Below are positions 23,424 through 38,400 of a stretch of DNA of 64,000 nt, in pieces. A program made the translations under genes and the position numbers. Each line of letters begins with the position of its first letter. The first letter of the stretch is position 1. Origin of the DNA: Siphonodentalium dalli. Lineage: Eukaryota; Mollusca; Scaphopoda; Gadilida; Siphonodentaliidae. The notes beneath the pieces are model-generated. The model was not told the origin of the DNA. It did not search any database and saw nothing but the letters and a program-made list of their open reading frames with translations. Where the stretch lies: positions 113,543,319 through 113,607,318 of the forward strand of contig CP136066.1 in NCBI GenBank assembly GCA_032622095.1, written 5' to 3'.

Positions 23424-26400
23424 CTGTAAAGACAAACTTGGCAGTGAGTTAATCTGGATGCTCTACTAGCCTAAGTGTTGTTACTGTATAGAGTTCATAA
23501 CACTGACGGGGAGAGGCAATCTCTACCAAGTGCACCAGTCTGCTGTTTTCTATATTTAGCACAGGTTTTTCCAGCAAATATAGCAAACTCGATCCCGCAA
23601 ATTCAAATTTCCTATGTCTTTGAGAAGAATTCCCTCACTAAAAACTTATTGATAATGGAGATTTAGAGTGGTAGCTAGGTCTTGTTGACAATTTGATCAG
23701 GGCAACGCGTGGCTCTGTTTGCTTAGTATATATTGCGGACGTCCACAAAATGTGGGTAAAATGTTGCCAGTGACAGTGGTCTTATCGAGTCATCAAGGGA
23801 GATAAACCCAGCATGAAGTTTGGGAGAGAGTATCCTTGACATTCCCAAAAAGTAAAAATATTCCACAAAAATATAGGTGACTATTAGAACGATGGAAGTT
23901 GGTTCCTGGTTAGAGAATCTAGATTTTGTGTAGTGTTTGCAACTTCTACATGGTCAGTGACAGCTGGCCAACAGCCAGTTAAATAGATTCAAGCCTTTCA
24001 TTGCATAACCATATGTATTATAGATTGGCCAACAAATTTAATGAAAGAAATGTACCAGCTTTGGGAATGGCATACACATTTTAGACTATCACCGTATCTT
24101 ATTGAAACAGTTTTTTTTAATTTGATTTGTATTTTTACTGTACAGTAATGCCCTAAATAATCGACTCCTTAACCACAGCAGAATTATGGGTAATTTTTCA
24201 GGATTTAGTTGCCATTCATCGGAAAGCTCTCACTGAGCATATGCTCGTAAAAGTCAAAATGCTATGTTTTGTGTCAGTTCTTCATATATTATGTTTTTGT
24301 GTGTTTGCACATTTTGAAAGCGCGGTACTCACCAACCTCGAAACCACGTGATTCCCCACTGTGATACTGATAAGACCCATAAAATAAAATCTCAGGCCTG
24401 TTCGTATGGTATAGAAATCCTGTGAGTGTAACCGTTTTAATCACGTTCAATCTGTCGGGGAAAGTTCTAATCGGTATGAAATAATAATGGTATGTTTTTT
24501 ATTCAAACATGGGCAGAAGTGAGATTGAACAAACTATTCTTAGTTCTTATTCATTACTGTAATTGTGTTAAATGATGTTGTGTTAATCACATTATGAATT
24601 GCAATTGCAATCTCAGAAAAAAATGTAACTAACTAATATACCTTGCTCATATTTAAATTTGCGCAGTACTATTTTAAATTTAAAACTGAGCGAAAAATAG
24701 TACCACTCCTGAATTTATACCAAACCGAGTGGGAAAATAAGAGAGTTATATGTTCGTGAGTTACATATAAATGTAATACGGAGGAAGATTGGACTTATTT
24801 TACATTCACATGTGGACAACCAATCTGAATACGAATTAAAGCATTTAAAGCAGTAAATAATTGTAAAATCTTCAAAGTTTCAATGCTTGTAAAAATACCC
24901 ATATTCAAGAGTGAAGATGCATGAAATCACGTCTCCATACCCACGTCTCCATACCAACGTCTCCATACCCACAACTCTGCATTGAGTAGCGCCCTGGTCT
25001 TATCACAGGCTGAGTTATTGATATTAACCAACTATTTAAAATACAAGCAACCATTTGTTTTCTGAAATCAGCAGCGTACGCGGTTTTGGTTTTACTTCTT
25101 TCGAGCCTAAATCAATGATCCCCATAACAGTTTAAATATCAGAATAATTATTTGGAGCACATACACCCATCTTCGCCACAACAGTTTAAATAGCAGAATA
25201 ATTATTTGGAGCACATACACCAATCTTCGCAACTAAATTATAATGCAGTTATGTTTTACACTCGATGTTAATTTCCGTGGTGATGGTCTTTAATACACAT
25301 ACATATATTTAGGAGCGATGACACGGTCATCAAACTCAGGAACTTTTCTAAAATATTTTGGTCAGTTTTGAATTCGCGCAGCATGGTGTGCGAATTCAAA
25401 GTGCGCAAATTTAAAACTGAGCGAAAATAGTACTGCATGAATTCGAACACGAGTAATGTAATATAATTAATTTTTTAACCCTTTCAGTGTCAAGTCTGAT
25501 TTTGTATCAACCCATATTTCCTTGATAATTTTTCAAATTTATTGGTTATAATAATGTGATACATTGAAGGAAAGAGCTCTTAGAGCTCTTTCGATCAATG
25601 TATCACATTATTATAATCAATAAATTTCAAAATGATCAAGGAAATATGGGTTGATACAAAATCGGACTTGGCACTGAAAGGGTTAAAGACATCTGTTTGT
25701 GAAATTATAGCTGCAGGCAACTGCAATTATGGCCGCAGCTAGCTGATGCAGAGCAGGTGGAATGCTTTTTGGACATTTGCCACAGAAATATATATAAATA
25801 TGCATGCATGCTTTTCAAAACTTTTTGGCCTGAGAAATGGTAAATTGACTTTGCATATCCTAATGGTTGACTAGTTTTCACCTACAAAATAGAGTTGGAT
25901 TTTATACAAATGTGGGTGCATGTTGGATTATTTAAGGGTTAAGGTAGAATAACTACAGTGAGCCATTAGGTTTTCAGTAACTCGTTAGTGCTGCCTGCAG
26001 AGCTGCCACTAAAAGTGAGGCCCCTAAGGCTCTTATACTGTATTGTTTACTTGTGTAACTCAGTTCATCATTCTTTGATTTATTTCTGTCTGAGTGGAGT
26101 GCATTCAATAATTAAACCATGCATTTACTTTGTGCTGATATAATTATAACTAGCTAACAAGAACTGAATATGTTCAGGCATTGATGTCCAGTAAAAAACA
26201 ACAAGTGTAATGCCAAGCACGGCATATTCCCCCAATGCTCAATATAAAGGGTGGGCAATACTAAATATTTGTATGGATGGAAAAAACATTTATTTCTAAA
26301 CCCAAGAAGGTCTGTTAACTCTGAGGAAATCAATGGATAAAACCCAGAGTATCCTTTCGATCATACTAAGCCTATCACTATTCCAAAGATATTTAAATAC

Positions 26401-29400
26401 ATCTGTTGGTACTTGAGTAACAATGCTAAATGTGAAGCAAAGATGGAGAATCTTACTATTTCCAACAAGGGCAATAACTCTAACCAGACATACATTGACA
26501 AAACTTGTCAGTATCCTTCAATCAATCCTAGTCTATTTAGATAAGCATCTACCAGATAACATTCAAGTCTGACCATATCTATTGTAGTTACAATGTGAAA
26601 TGTTTAGTACAGAATGAAAATTCAAAATAGTTTAGCAAGGGCTATAAATCTGGTAAAAAGGGCTATAAATCTGGTAAAACTTAATCCAATGATCCATGCC
26701 TGAGTTACAAGTTGAAAGAGTGAAATCAAATTTCCAAGTCAAAAAGGGCCGTAACTCTGGGGAAACAAATGGATGAAATCCGTAGTATGTGGTATCTGTG
26801 CTATCACCATGCCAAAGGACAACGAAATCCGGTAATTAACACCCAAGCTACAAGGTTATGTTAGTACGGACGGACGGATGGATAGAGTATATAGTCCTAT
26901 ATACTCCAAATAACCTTTGGGGGCATAATTACAGAATGTTATCCACTACATCGGAACACCGACACCTTATTTGTTTACATATATAAAGAGAATGTACATG
27001 ATACACATTTTTAATACTTGCCAGTTTCAGCCACATGTATAATATATGTGACCCTGTAATATGTTTGACAATGAAATTGCTATGGAGATGCACATGGCAG
27101 ACTACACGTTTATAGATATCGACTACTGTCTACCGAAACGTGTAAATAATAGTCAAGTCGCAAGAACATGCTGCCACAATGCGACCAGAGATACACTTAA
27201 TTGGACTCAATCAAAGTATGAAATCCACACAGGCAAATCCCATTCTCCAGCGGCCAGCACTATGTTGGTCACAAATTTTATTAACTGTGAGGCTGTTTGC
27301 TAAACTTACTGTCAGTAAGTTGGTAATTCACATAAATGAACAACTGGGAATTATGTGGACATTGATTTAAAATTCTATTGTTTGGTTTATTGTAATTTCC
27401 GCTGGTAACCGTCAGTTTTACAGGCGGAAGAACGATCAAGCAGAGGGTTAATTTAACAAGGAAATAACTTCACTGCATATAGAAACCTTTGACCCCCCAG
27501 AAAACAATGGGCAAACTTGACAACACACATGAATCAGGTTGCCCTACCTTTATGGGAAACACAAATCCACATCTATCGGGATTCGGAGCAGCTTCGACAA
27601 TGCTGGACTGCTTAACCCTTTGAGTGCCAGGTCCGATTTTTGTATCAACCCATATACCCTGTGCCAATGCATTCTCTTATATATGCGAGTCGACCATAGG
27701 TCGCCTCGCATATATAAGAGAATGCATTGGCTTAACAATTTTTATTTTGTTGTTTTTTTTTTTACAATTTTTTACAATTTTAATATATTTTATTATATTC
27801 TTTAACAGACTTATTGTGTAGGTTTAGGGCCGATAATATCGGCCCCTGGCACTCAAAGGGTTAAGACAGCCTAATGCACCTTACCGTTGGCCCCTAAAAT
27901 TCTAAGTCCCGTGCAAAGTACGGTCCAATGAGGAAAACTCTAATTGAGGCAGCTTTAGACTCACTTTTCAGCCATTCATCAAAAATGCCCTCAATGTGAC
28001 TGTGGAGACTGAGTAGGAACTCTTTGTCAATAAGTTCATGCTTCCGATTCCTTTCAGAGGTGTGTTCTGTATCACGATAGGCAGTAATCAACTTCAACTG
28101 CCATAAACCCTCAATAGATAGCACAGAACATCTCCGAATTGCCTGCAAAAAATTTATAATTTGATTATGTATGCAGTCAATGGAGCGATGAGGACTGCGG
28201 AAAGTTTAAATGTTTAAGTAATATTAGAGGTCAACCCGTAGAGCCATATGAAGTTTGAGATCAATCAATGATTATAGGGCATGCCAAAGTATTTAGCGAT
28301 GCAAAGAGTAAAATCCAAGATGGCTGCCAGCAGCCATGTTTTTTATTGAATATCGTTCAAATTCAATAGCTCCCATCAAGAAGTGATCCTGAACATGCCT
28401 GTAAATTTTTAAAACATTTCTCAACTAAATGTTGGATGCAGGGTGTGGCGATGAATTCAAATGTGATTCACTAGTGGCCATGTTTTTTTTTCACGAAATT
28501 TGGAAAAAATTGCATTCTGCATTGTCAAATTTAATTAAGTACATGCATAATAGTTGAATATAACTATAACAGTTGTAGTAAGGATGTGTCGACATGCTGA
28601 ATGAGCGACTCAGATGAGCTCACCTGATCAAGTAGGATGTAGATAGGAATAGCTTCTGGTTTTTCTTGTGTTATACACTGATAGAGCACACTCGACAATA
28701 CATGACAAACCTCATAATCCTGTAACAAAATCATATACTAACAATTAAAATTCTGTTTTAACTCTTTTTTTTATTAAAAAACTCATCAATGAGTAGTTCC
28801 CTTAGTAAATGTTCACATAATAAGCTCAACAAACAACCATAGGCCAGTTGTTGAACTTATTATCTGAACATTTCCCACCAATTAATAGTAATCCTTTTAA
28901 AGATGAATTTCAGTTTCTAGTATATTTTTTATGAACATAAATTCTAATCCAAATCCAGTGGGTGTGTTTACCCAGTAAGTAAGGGACCACAGCAAACATG
29001 TAATAATATTTAATCTGCTCATTAAACCTAGATTTCGGTCCAAAGGCCTTTAGCACTTAAAAGCTACATAATTACTATTTCCTTGGCTTTGGGGGTAAAA
29101 CATATTTGATTCGATTCAAGGAAGCCACCCATCAAAGCTCAGAGTGACCAGATATCGATTTTTGAAATCTATTATTTTTCACCACTGATAACTTTAGTGG
29201 CCCAGTAAACAGTCGACGAGAAGATGGTCTGGGACCAAATTGAGGATGAAGATGGATAACTCTAAAATCAAGTGGTTTTTTTGGTGTCAGATATTTGACA
29301 AACCGGAAAAATTTCGTTGAACAAAATGTTGATAAATCACAGGTTTTGGACAATTTTATACTATAGTTGACTCTGGTTAGCTTATTTTTGGGCAATTACT

Positions 29401-32400
29401 TTATTCTGTTAACTGAAGCGGCATTTGAAAAATTGGAATCTGATGATATAGGGACCATCGAATCGGATGAGTACCTTTAAATGTCAACATGCATCCATGT
29501 TTTTTTATATTTTGTTTGTGGAAACATATAGACAGTTAACTGATTATTTGTTAAAAGTGAGGAAGGCCCTTGGGTCGAATCTATGTTTAATAAACAGACT
29601 AAATATTATTACATATTAATTCTAATGTGTGCAGTTAACAAATCCGATGAGAGAATAGCCATTTGGAGGAAAGTTTTTTGTTAGATATAAAATTGTCTAT
29701 ATAACTTACATAATTTCAATGATATAGTAGGACATTAAAAATTCATTTGGCAACAATATTAACTTTGCTTAGTACTGATATTCAGTATATTTATATAGAG
29801 AATTAAAGTATACTATGTTTAATTGTGCCACTTGTGTTTTGAATAATCCAATTGTAATGATAAAAATAAATTTGAATTTATAATAATATTGTTGTAACTG
29901 TGTATAGAACCCTATTTACATATTTCACTTGGAAATTACTGTAATAAATCTATTATAATATATTTAAATCTGTAAAGGAATCATTCTGACAAATTTATAA
30001 TATTCCTTAAATTTGTGGTTGAGACCCTAAAGTTTCCAACATAAAACACTTTGGGCCATTTATCGGAGGGGGTGGAGTGAGACACTGCTCCCACTTTGCT
30101 ACAACACTGTGCGAACACACGATTATGGTTTGATTCACCATTGTGGTATTATTGTATGAGTGATAGATAAAATAAATATGCTTAAATCAGATGCCGCTTT
30201 AATAGAAAGAGGAGCAACTCTGAATGTACAGAATATAAAAATGAAACACAGCCTTTTAGCAGCTCAAGTCTCGAGAGGCCCAGTAAATGATGCGAGGATT
30301 GGTGAGAGCTGAATAATTAAAGATGATTCGTTGATCGACCTGGATCGATGCATCAATGATTACGTGCCATCGAGTGCTTCAAGGGATAGTTAGGTATTAG
30401 CTAAATTAACATTACGTGGACTGAGAAGCTAAACTCATAATGAACATCAGGGATCGCATAAAGGCTTTACCAGTCATGAACTAATTAGTTTGGAATTCCA
30501 ACGATTAGAAAGAAAACCAGAGAAAACAGGTATTTAATGAAACAAACATCCGCCCACACAAATCTAGAAACCGAAGTGGTCGAAAGCATTCCACATATAA
30601 AATTGTCGAATAAACTTGCATCCATACTCCATGGAACGCAACATATAGCAACATCCATTTCTTATATTTACACTCGAATTGCAGATTAAAACAGCATTTA
30701 GCGACCAATTCAACAAGTGAGTTGGATGCTGCATTCATACAGTAATGCCCTAAGTAATCGGCTCCTTAACCACAGCAGAATTATGGGTAACTTTTCAGGA
30801 TTTAGTTGGAAATATGGCTTGTTGCCATTCATCGGAAATCCTGAAAAGTTACCCATAATTCTGCTGTGGTTAAGGAGTCGATTACTTAGGGCATTACTGT
30901 ACAATATGGAAGCATGTTGGGGCTTGCGTGCAACATCACATGATGTGATTTCAACCAAATGAATGCCCTAGTTTCACATCACGAATGCATGTACAGGTGT
31001 AAATATAAACATTGGAGGTCTGAATACATATTTCGCACCGCCATGAGCTTTGACCCACAGGGCTGATAAATATAGTACAGCTCAATGCGATGAAATGAGA
31101 AAACTATAAATGCAAATATTAATAAGTCAGTGGGGACAACTCTGATCAGGACTAATATCGTAAACGCTTTATTACTATCGCCTTATGCAGCGGTAATTGT
31201 CATTCATGCGATATACAAGTGTAATAACATGATTAGTGAGTGGAGGTTGCTTCAATCATGGTGTCGTGGGAGTGCTCGGTACAATAACCAATGTGTAATG
31301 TATACACGAGACTAAAGCAAATATGATTGATGCTACCCATAAAGTCCTAGTATCTTGAAGACCAGTGTGCAGCTGATTATTATCAATTTCTATGAGTATT
31401 CAATTTTTCTGTAATACAGCCAGGGAATAAGATGAATAAATGCAGAACTATACTCAATGGAGCAATTATGTCTAAACAGTAGAACATTTAAAGGTACAAA
31501 CCCCAGGCATGTCTTGAAAGAAATTTATAGGCAGTGTACTTATTCCCAAAACTTTCCGTATTGATCCAGAGGTATAAAATAACAAATTTGTGTCACAAAG
31601 AGTCACCAACAAGAACTTTTGTCAATTTGACTATTTTTCCCCCCCACAATTTGGGACAGAAAATATTACTATTTTTTATTGAAATTCTATCTTCTAAAAA
31701 ACTTATAAGTGGAATAGGGGTATAGTAAAATCAAATGTGTCTTCAAACCAAAAGATTTTCATAAATTTTTGTTGTTGTTGGAAAAGTGATGCTATAAATC
31801 AACTTCAAAGGGGTTGGACCAGTTTGAATTGCGAAAACTGGTTAAAACTAGTATGATTATAATTTTAGTATTATTGGGCTTTTTAAAGTTTGATTCCGAC
31901 TCCAAGGGGAAGGGGTAGTATTTTATATGCATTTATAATTGAGATAGAGATATACAGTCCAAATGGTTTTTGTCAAGCAGGAAATCACCTTGGCTTGGAC
32001 ATCTATGAAATTGAATTCAAATAAGCCTTCCAACCGTTCATAGCACTAATTGTAACTAATTAGGCCAAGACCAGTTTAAAAAAAAAAAAAAAAAAAAATC
32101 TTGTTATTTCCATATAGAAATGTTCATGTAACAGTTAAAGTGATGTGAAACACTCCGGTATGGTGATCAACTAGAAATGGTGAATAATCTTGTTCAAAGT
32201 AGTTATTTTCACAAATACTATATCCAGATTGACAACACACACATTCATTCTTATATAATTAAATGCAGTGACTCTTGATGTTTTCTATTGATTTTCTACG
32301 ATGTTAGTAGAATGCTGCATTCCTCCAGATGGCATAGTACCTGAATACTAACTTAACAGTTATAACATAATATGTCTTTGAAGTAACATACTCTTTATAC

Positions 32401-35400
32401 TCTATAACTTACTTTGCTTTCAGCCATTTTAACCATCTAATCCTGAATGGATTCTTCCATTCAGAATCAAGTGTACACACTGGAATTTTCAAATGATACA
32501 GACACCAGACAGAGAAATATCGTCGAGATTCCCATTCATTCATTTGTAGGATATTTGGATAATAAGTTCAACAAACAGCTAAATGAATGAGTATGAAGTA
32601 AATACCACCAGTAAGTATCCTGATATCAAATGGTTAATGAATTCTAAAGATCTCTGGTCACGCTCCTGCCTGACTGCTCACAATCTGATGTTGGTAACAT
32701 GATATTTTCTAATTTATTACATATTGATCCATCAATATGTGAGTGAGCATATACTGGCATCAATATGAACATACAAGATGTACTAAGTGTGGCTAATTAA
32801 AAGAGCAACAGTCATGGTCTGTGCCACAGTGCAATATGCACATTTGGCTTTGACATTACATTATCTGATTATCCTAGCTCTTTCTCTGCAGCTATTCATC
32901 ACACACAGATCCCCTGGTGCCAGGTGTTCCGTATATGATCGCATTGGACATACATGGGTATTTTGTTTTATCTCATGTTGTAGACTGGTATGATTTGTTA
33001 AAACTTTAATCATGAGTAGACAATGGGTTGAATGATCAGGCTTTACATTTTGGCAGGGCCTATGGGCCAAAGCCCTTAAAGGAATATTATTCTGAAAATG
33101 TGTTAGTATTTTCTTTCAATATACATATATTATATAATTAAAATGTCCAATTTGCCCAAATAATCTTGTGTTTGATCGCTATTTTGTTTTTTATAAATCA
33201 CATATATAAAAGCTCTTTATTCATACCTTATCGGGAATATGTTTAACAGGGAACGCTCTTTATTGAGTCATGGTAAAGAAAAATGGAGACTCGACTTGAA
33301 TAATTGTCATCGTGAATATTTACTAATTACATCAACACACCTAAATACATGTGCTCGAACTTTCGATATATATGCTTCATATACCCGTCAAATTCATAGC
33401 AATTTCTGGTTTATTAAACGCTTTTTATTTGCACCATATCAGGAATACACTTAACATGGAACGCTCTTTATTGAGTCATTGTGGAGGGAAGTGGGGACTG
33501 GACTTATTTTTCACCATATTTACTAATTTTTTTATCAATATACTCCCCACTTTAACTGCAATTTTATGTATTCGTAACCACGCGCGACTCGTAAAATTAA
33601 ATGCTCTTTATTTGGTATATGCATACACTTTTAGCGATATGTTCGTTTGGATATACTCATGACTGGCAAATTTATATTCTTTGGGAGTTAACGTTTTTCT
33701 TGGGATGGCATTCTCGTCGGTGGCCGGTTTGTTTAATGTGGGTATTGCGTCTCTTCTGAGTTGTCAGTAACCACTGTTTGGGCCAAGTGTATTCACGTTG
33801 TGCTCAAAACACCTTTTTCAAAGTGGACGGTACAAATTCTGGACCATTTCATCGGCAACCACTTTAATAGTTTATGATTTTGTGCAACAGGTTTCCCACA
33901 GAAATTCCGCCAAATGTCACGTAAACGAACATCGTTTGGAAATGAATGTAGAATTATACCTAATCAGATTCACTACACCGACCAGAGCCGAAAGCACTGC
34001 ATTTATTTGACATTTTCACGAATGAATGAACGAAAATTATTGTGAATATACGGGACACTCGGGGCATATATATGGAAAATTAAAACAATTAATAACACTC
34101 ATGCGCTCATGTCGATTCCGAATTTTACATCGCCACTCAGATGATATCATATAGGTAGAAACAAATAACTCCGACTCCCATTCCGTGTTTTTAACTAGTC
34201 TACTCATTTGACGTCATGAGGATTTGCGACGGAGATAGCGACAACCGATAGGGGTATTTATTTATTTCTCTGTTTATTTATTATTACGCGATTGTTATGG
34301 GACTTGGATCATTGTGATCATATTAGGGGTGGCTTTCCGTTAATGTTTTGTTGTATTAATTAGGATAGCAATCCTTTAAACAACTCAATGATTATACACT
34401 GTCATAAGCTCTGCCGATAATATATATATGAGATTCAGTACATTCTGAGTCCAAATCAGAAAATATCTTCAGAACTATCAGGTGGAACTTAGTTTTTCCA
34501 GGTGATTTTATCAATTGATGTAGCAAAGTGTTAAAGATACGGTAAGCGTTGGGTATTGATGTTAAAACCGTCATTAACAAAAAGAACATTATATTATACA
34601 CAAACCTTGTTCTTATACCAATTATAAATATCGCATAAATTGAATTTTGTTGTCATGTTAGTTCTGTGTTAAGGAAACAAACATCATGTTATGTAAACAA
34701 ACAGTACGTAAAGAGTATGCGATAAGCAAAACACTCAACACCGGGGGAGACCCCACTAAAGAATTTTGGTCAGAAATTCCACCAAGTTGTTTACAACATA
34801 CCGGTATAGCATTTGCTTATCATTGCTTAAATATTTAGATGTTGAATGGATCACCGTGCTTATCATTCACTATTTACGTGCTGTATATAAACAAACGCTC
34901 GGTTCACACAACGTGTGTTTTTGTGGAAAATATCGCATTCATACTATCATTATACTATATTATTAGTATATTCTTGAGGAAATTTTCATAATTTTGTAAC
35001 TTTTATTTCTAAATTATATCCTATAACGAAGGCCATCCGTGACTTTAACCTGAATGTGGAACACTATGATCAGACATACCACCATTTGGGTAGATATGTG
35101 GCTAAAATTATTATGTGTCTAAAAATTTATGTGGCTATCAATTAATTGATCAAGTTTTATGCGGCTATCAAGTAGTTTATAGTGATAACATTTCAGATTA
35201 TGGTATCAGATCGTGTAGGAATTATAGCAAAAGTAATTGAAACTCAAAAACTTGTATACAGCAACTAGGACAGTGGAATAGGAGAAACTGACAGGTCCCT
35301 GATTGGGTGACTAGCCACATAACTGTCCGGACACTTCCTATAGACTGATCATGGATGTCTAAATTTCCAACTTTTGAGTGACTACAAAATGAAACATGCT

Positions 35401-38400
35401 GATTGGGCCAAATAGATCATTTTTGAGGGTTCATCTCAACGCTGGAACGTGGCTAGCATGGACGGACAGACAGATGGACGACTAGATGGACAGACAGACC
35501 AATAACATGAATGTTTTTTAAAGGGCGTATAACAAAATCAAGACAAGTTTCGTTAATAAAATGGACTGGTACACTGCAGAATTTTTAAAGCTAGAGATGA
35601 ATATGAAATGTGCAAGACCTGCTATTTGACATATATTTATGGACTTGATTCCTGCATGAAACCTGGACGTAAAAATCGCCATATATCACATATTAAACAA
35701 TCACAATGAAATTTGAGCAATCCATGAAAAGAAGTTGGTGACATACGCATGAAATGTAATGTCCTAACCTGAACAAGGAAGTGGTGGCAGAAACCCCCAG
35801 AATTTGATATTAGGGTGGAAATGTCAGCAATAATTGGCATGCCACCAACCCATGCAAGATTCAGATCATAAAAGTAATGCCTAGTTATAAGGAGGTTGGT
35901 GGGGAGGAGGTGGATTAAAGAAATGATGAAACAATCACATTTCCGTGACACACGTGAAAATTGTTGTTCTGATGGTGGCACAGAAAAGAGGATGCTCCTA
36001 CATCACTCTGCACATTGTAAAATAAATTCTCTTGTGGTACCATTCCATTATTACAAGCTTATTCAACAGGTAGCACACCTGCTCACGCTCCTGCATTGGA
36101 AGCTAATAGTGATCTGATTCATAAATAGATAATGTGAACTTTTCTTTTACATTTTCTCGATAATTGGCAGTATGCTATTCAATGTCATATGGAAGTCTGT
36201 GACTCGAAATATGTAACTAAATTGAGCAGGCAGAAAGCCATTGTAATGGAAACAGAATACTGGAATTGCATATTAAACTGAGCTGCTCTAAGAGTACATT
36301 GTAACCATTTAGTCCAGGTTCACTGAGAATGTGTTATTGTGTTCAGTCAATCATCCAGTTCACTAATACAACAACAGGGAAAAGAACAATATAGAGAGCA
36401 TATCTGCAACATAGTTCACAGCAAGCTGGTCCTCCTCACAGACAATTGACCCATCTGTTATCAACTAATTTATACTAATGCTGACAAGTTGTTGAATGAA
36501 TGAGATAAACTGTCACTGATATTGTTGTAAAAGGAGAACAATATGATATAGTATGTACAACAGAAATCTAAAGCTCGAAATCAACCTTTAACAATGCAGA
36601 ACACCAAGTACAAAACTATGATAAATTTACATGTATCTATGATGGTTTACAAAGTTGTAGATTACAAATTTGATATGTGTTGAATATTTGATATGGTATG
36701 TACTCCATCCATGTGGAGTCCCACCAATTTCATTCTAAATGTATATGTGGGTAGAAACTAAAATAACAAATATTGTGTTGCACATTGAAGTTTGTCCTTT
36801 TGGAATTACTCCGAAGAGCAGTATGCGAAAAAAGAATATCATTATCCACCTATATGTATATATCAGTTAGTCCAGAATGTGTGCAACTCTGTTGACTCTA
36901 TCAATGTCCTTCGTGCTGATGTGTCATTGATGAGAGAATTTTGTGAGAAATAGAAGACAGTCTACAATTAAAGAGTCGTCAAATACTGTTGAACACAACA
37001 CATAATCAAACAACACAAAGACAGAATGCAGAGCTATGACTCTTTTCTGCACTTTATGTGTCCGTGAACAAGAGGCCGATCGTGAGACCGATCACATCAA
37101 TCTGGAACTAAATATACATATATTCGAAACATGCCTGTACATTTTCAAAAATATTTTCCTAGCGACCGCATTTATCCCGTCAGGTCGCTAAAACATGACA
37201 GCTAGAGAGACACGTTTGCAGTTGTTTACCAAAACTAAGAATAGAACCAAAACAAGATCACATGCCCGATTGGGTCAGTTGCTAAATAAAGATTTGATGG
37301 ATCATGCGGATCGATACACAAATTCCATTGGTGGTATTAACATGCAGTATTATATGATCATTAATAAGATTTAATAAGTCAACATCTGCCTGGTAATTTA
37401 TTCGCAATGTTACCAAAAACTCTCAGCAGCATCAGGGCAATATATAACCAGGGTGCTGATCGTTCTCAGTAAATCGGGAGAGCGGAACTATATCGCCTGA
37501 GGCACGTGATCAAGTCGTGAGAGGGCCAAGGTCTTTTCGCAAGATTCGAAAATTGGGGAAAGTATGTATTTGTTTGAAATTACCTCCCCCACCCTCCCCC
37601 TTTTTTGTTTGATTGGTTGTTTTGTGATCCTGCGGCATTCGCTTGGCACTGACCAGCAGACATCACTAACCAGGGGGTCTAGTGTCTCGTTTCAGGTCCG
37701 GGTTCCCACGGACTCTGCTTGTTTGCTTGTGGCCATGGCGCATTGGGGGCCAAAAACAAAAAAGGAAGACGCGAAGCAAGAAATGGATAACTGGACAGTG
37801 AACATCCTACCAATAATTTTACGACTACCTTTTTGATTAATAATTCATTAAATAAAGGTAGTCAATCAGGCAGACCTGTCTTTGTTGTGTTACGACCCTG
37901 CGGGATAAATGCAGGCTGCAGGGTGTGTCGATGGGTTCAAATTTGAAATCCAAGATGGCTGCTTGAGGCAATGATTTTTGCCTTCCATATATTGAGCTAA
38001 CTGCGTGTGTAATTTTTAATCAACGAGGACTGCTAGAATCTAAGGTGAATTGACTTTCTAAATGTCACTTTCATAAAACACAGATGGCAATATAGTTGGT
38101 TATCTTTAATATTAATTGAACTAGTTCATGATCAGTCTTTATTGTGATATTTGAACAGATATTTAATATTACGTTTTTGGTTATCATGGGATATCATGGC
38201 TAATCGTTCGGCACAAAATGTTCGTTAGAATTTTAAGTTATAAAAATTCATGTTTGAAACAGGACATTTTGGGACTTCTTATATGTTCAATAGTGAAACT
38301 CCAACTACATCAGAGCAGTGGCAGAAATTCTGTTGCGATTAGTGTGAGATTGTATCAGCACATTGACTGGGCAACGAAGTTGATATCAAAAATGGCAACA

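Larger units (their letters stand above)
23424..27964 (-). other. APC1 intron, 4.5 kb
   Basis: Holds a fragment of the CAGTAATGCCCTAA family, short tandem duplications near 24.9-25.2 kb, a piggyBac-like MITE at 25475, a GGAC-associated repeat at about 26.2-26.9 kb and a second piggyBac-like MITE at 27612. No internal exon recognised. Confidence 0.7.

Noticed and set aside
27894-27964. Continuation of the APC1 exon to the stop at 27894 as the end of the protein
   Set aside because: A consensus GTGAGT donor at 27964-27959 joins in phase to the exon at 23423, and the joined residues continue the family alignment.
35637-35981. 114-codon minus frame with acceptor- and donor-like edges (ends CHHFLVQ before GTTAGG)
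   Set aside because: Does not fit APC1 at this position and no partner exon was found. Splice-like edges alone are weak evidence.
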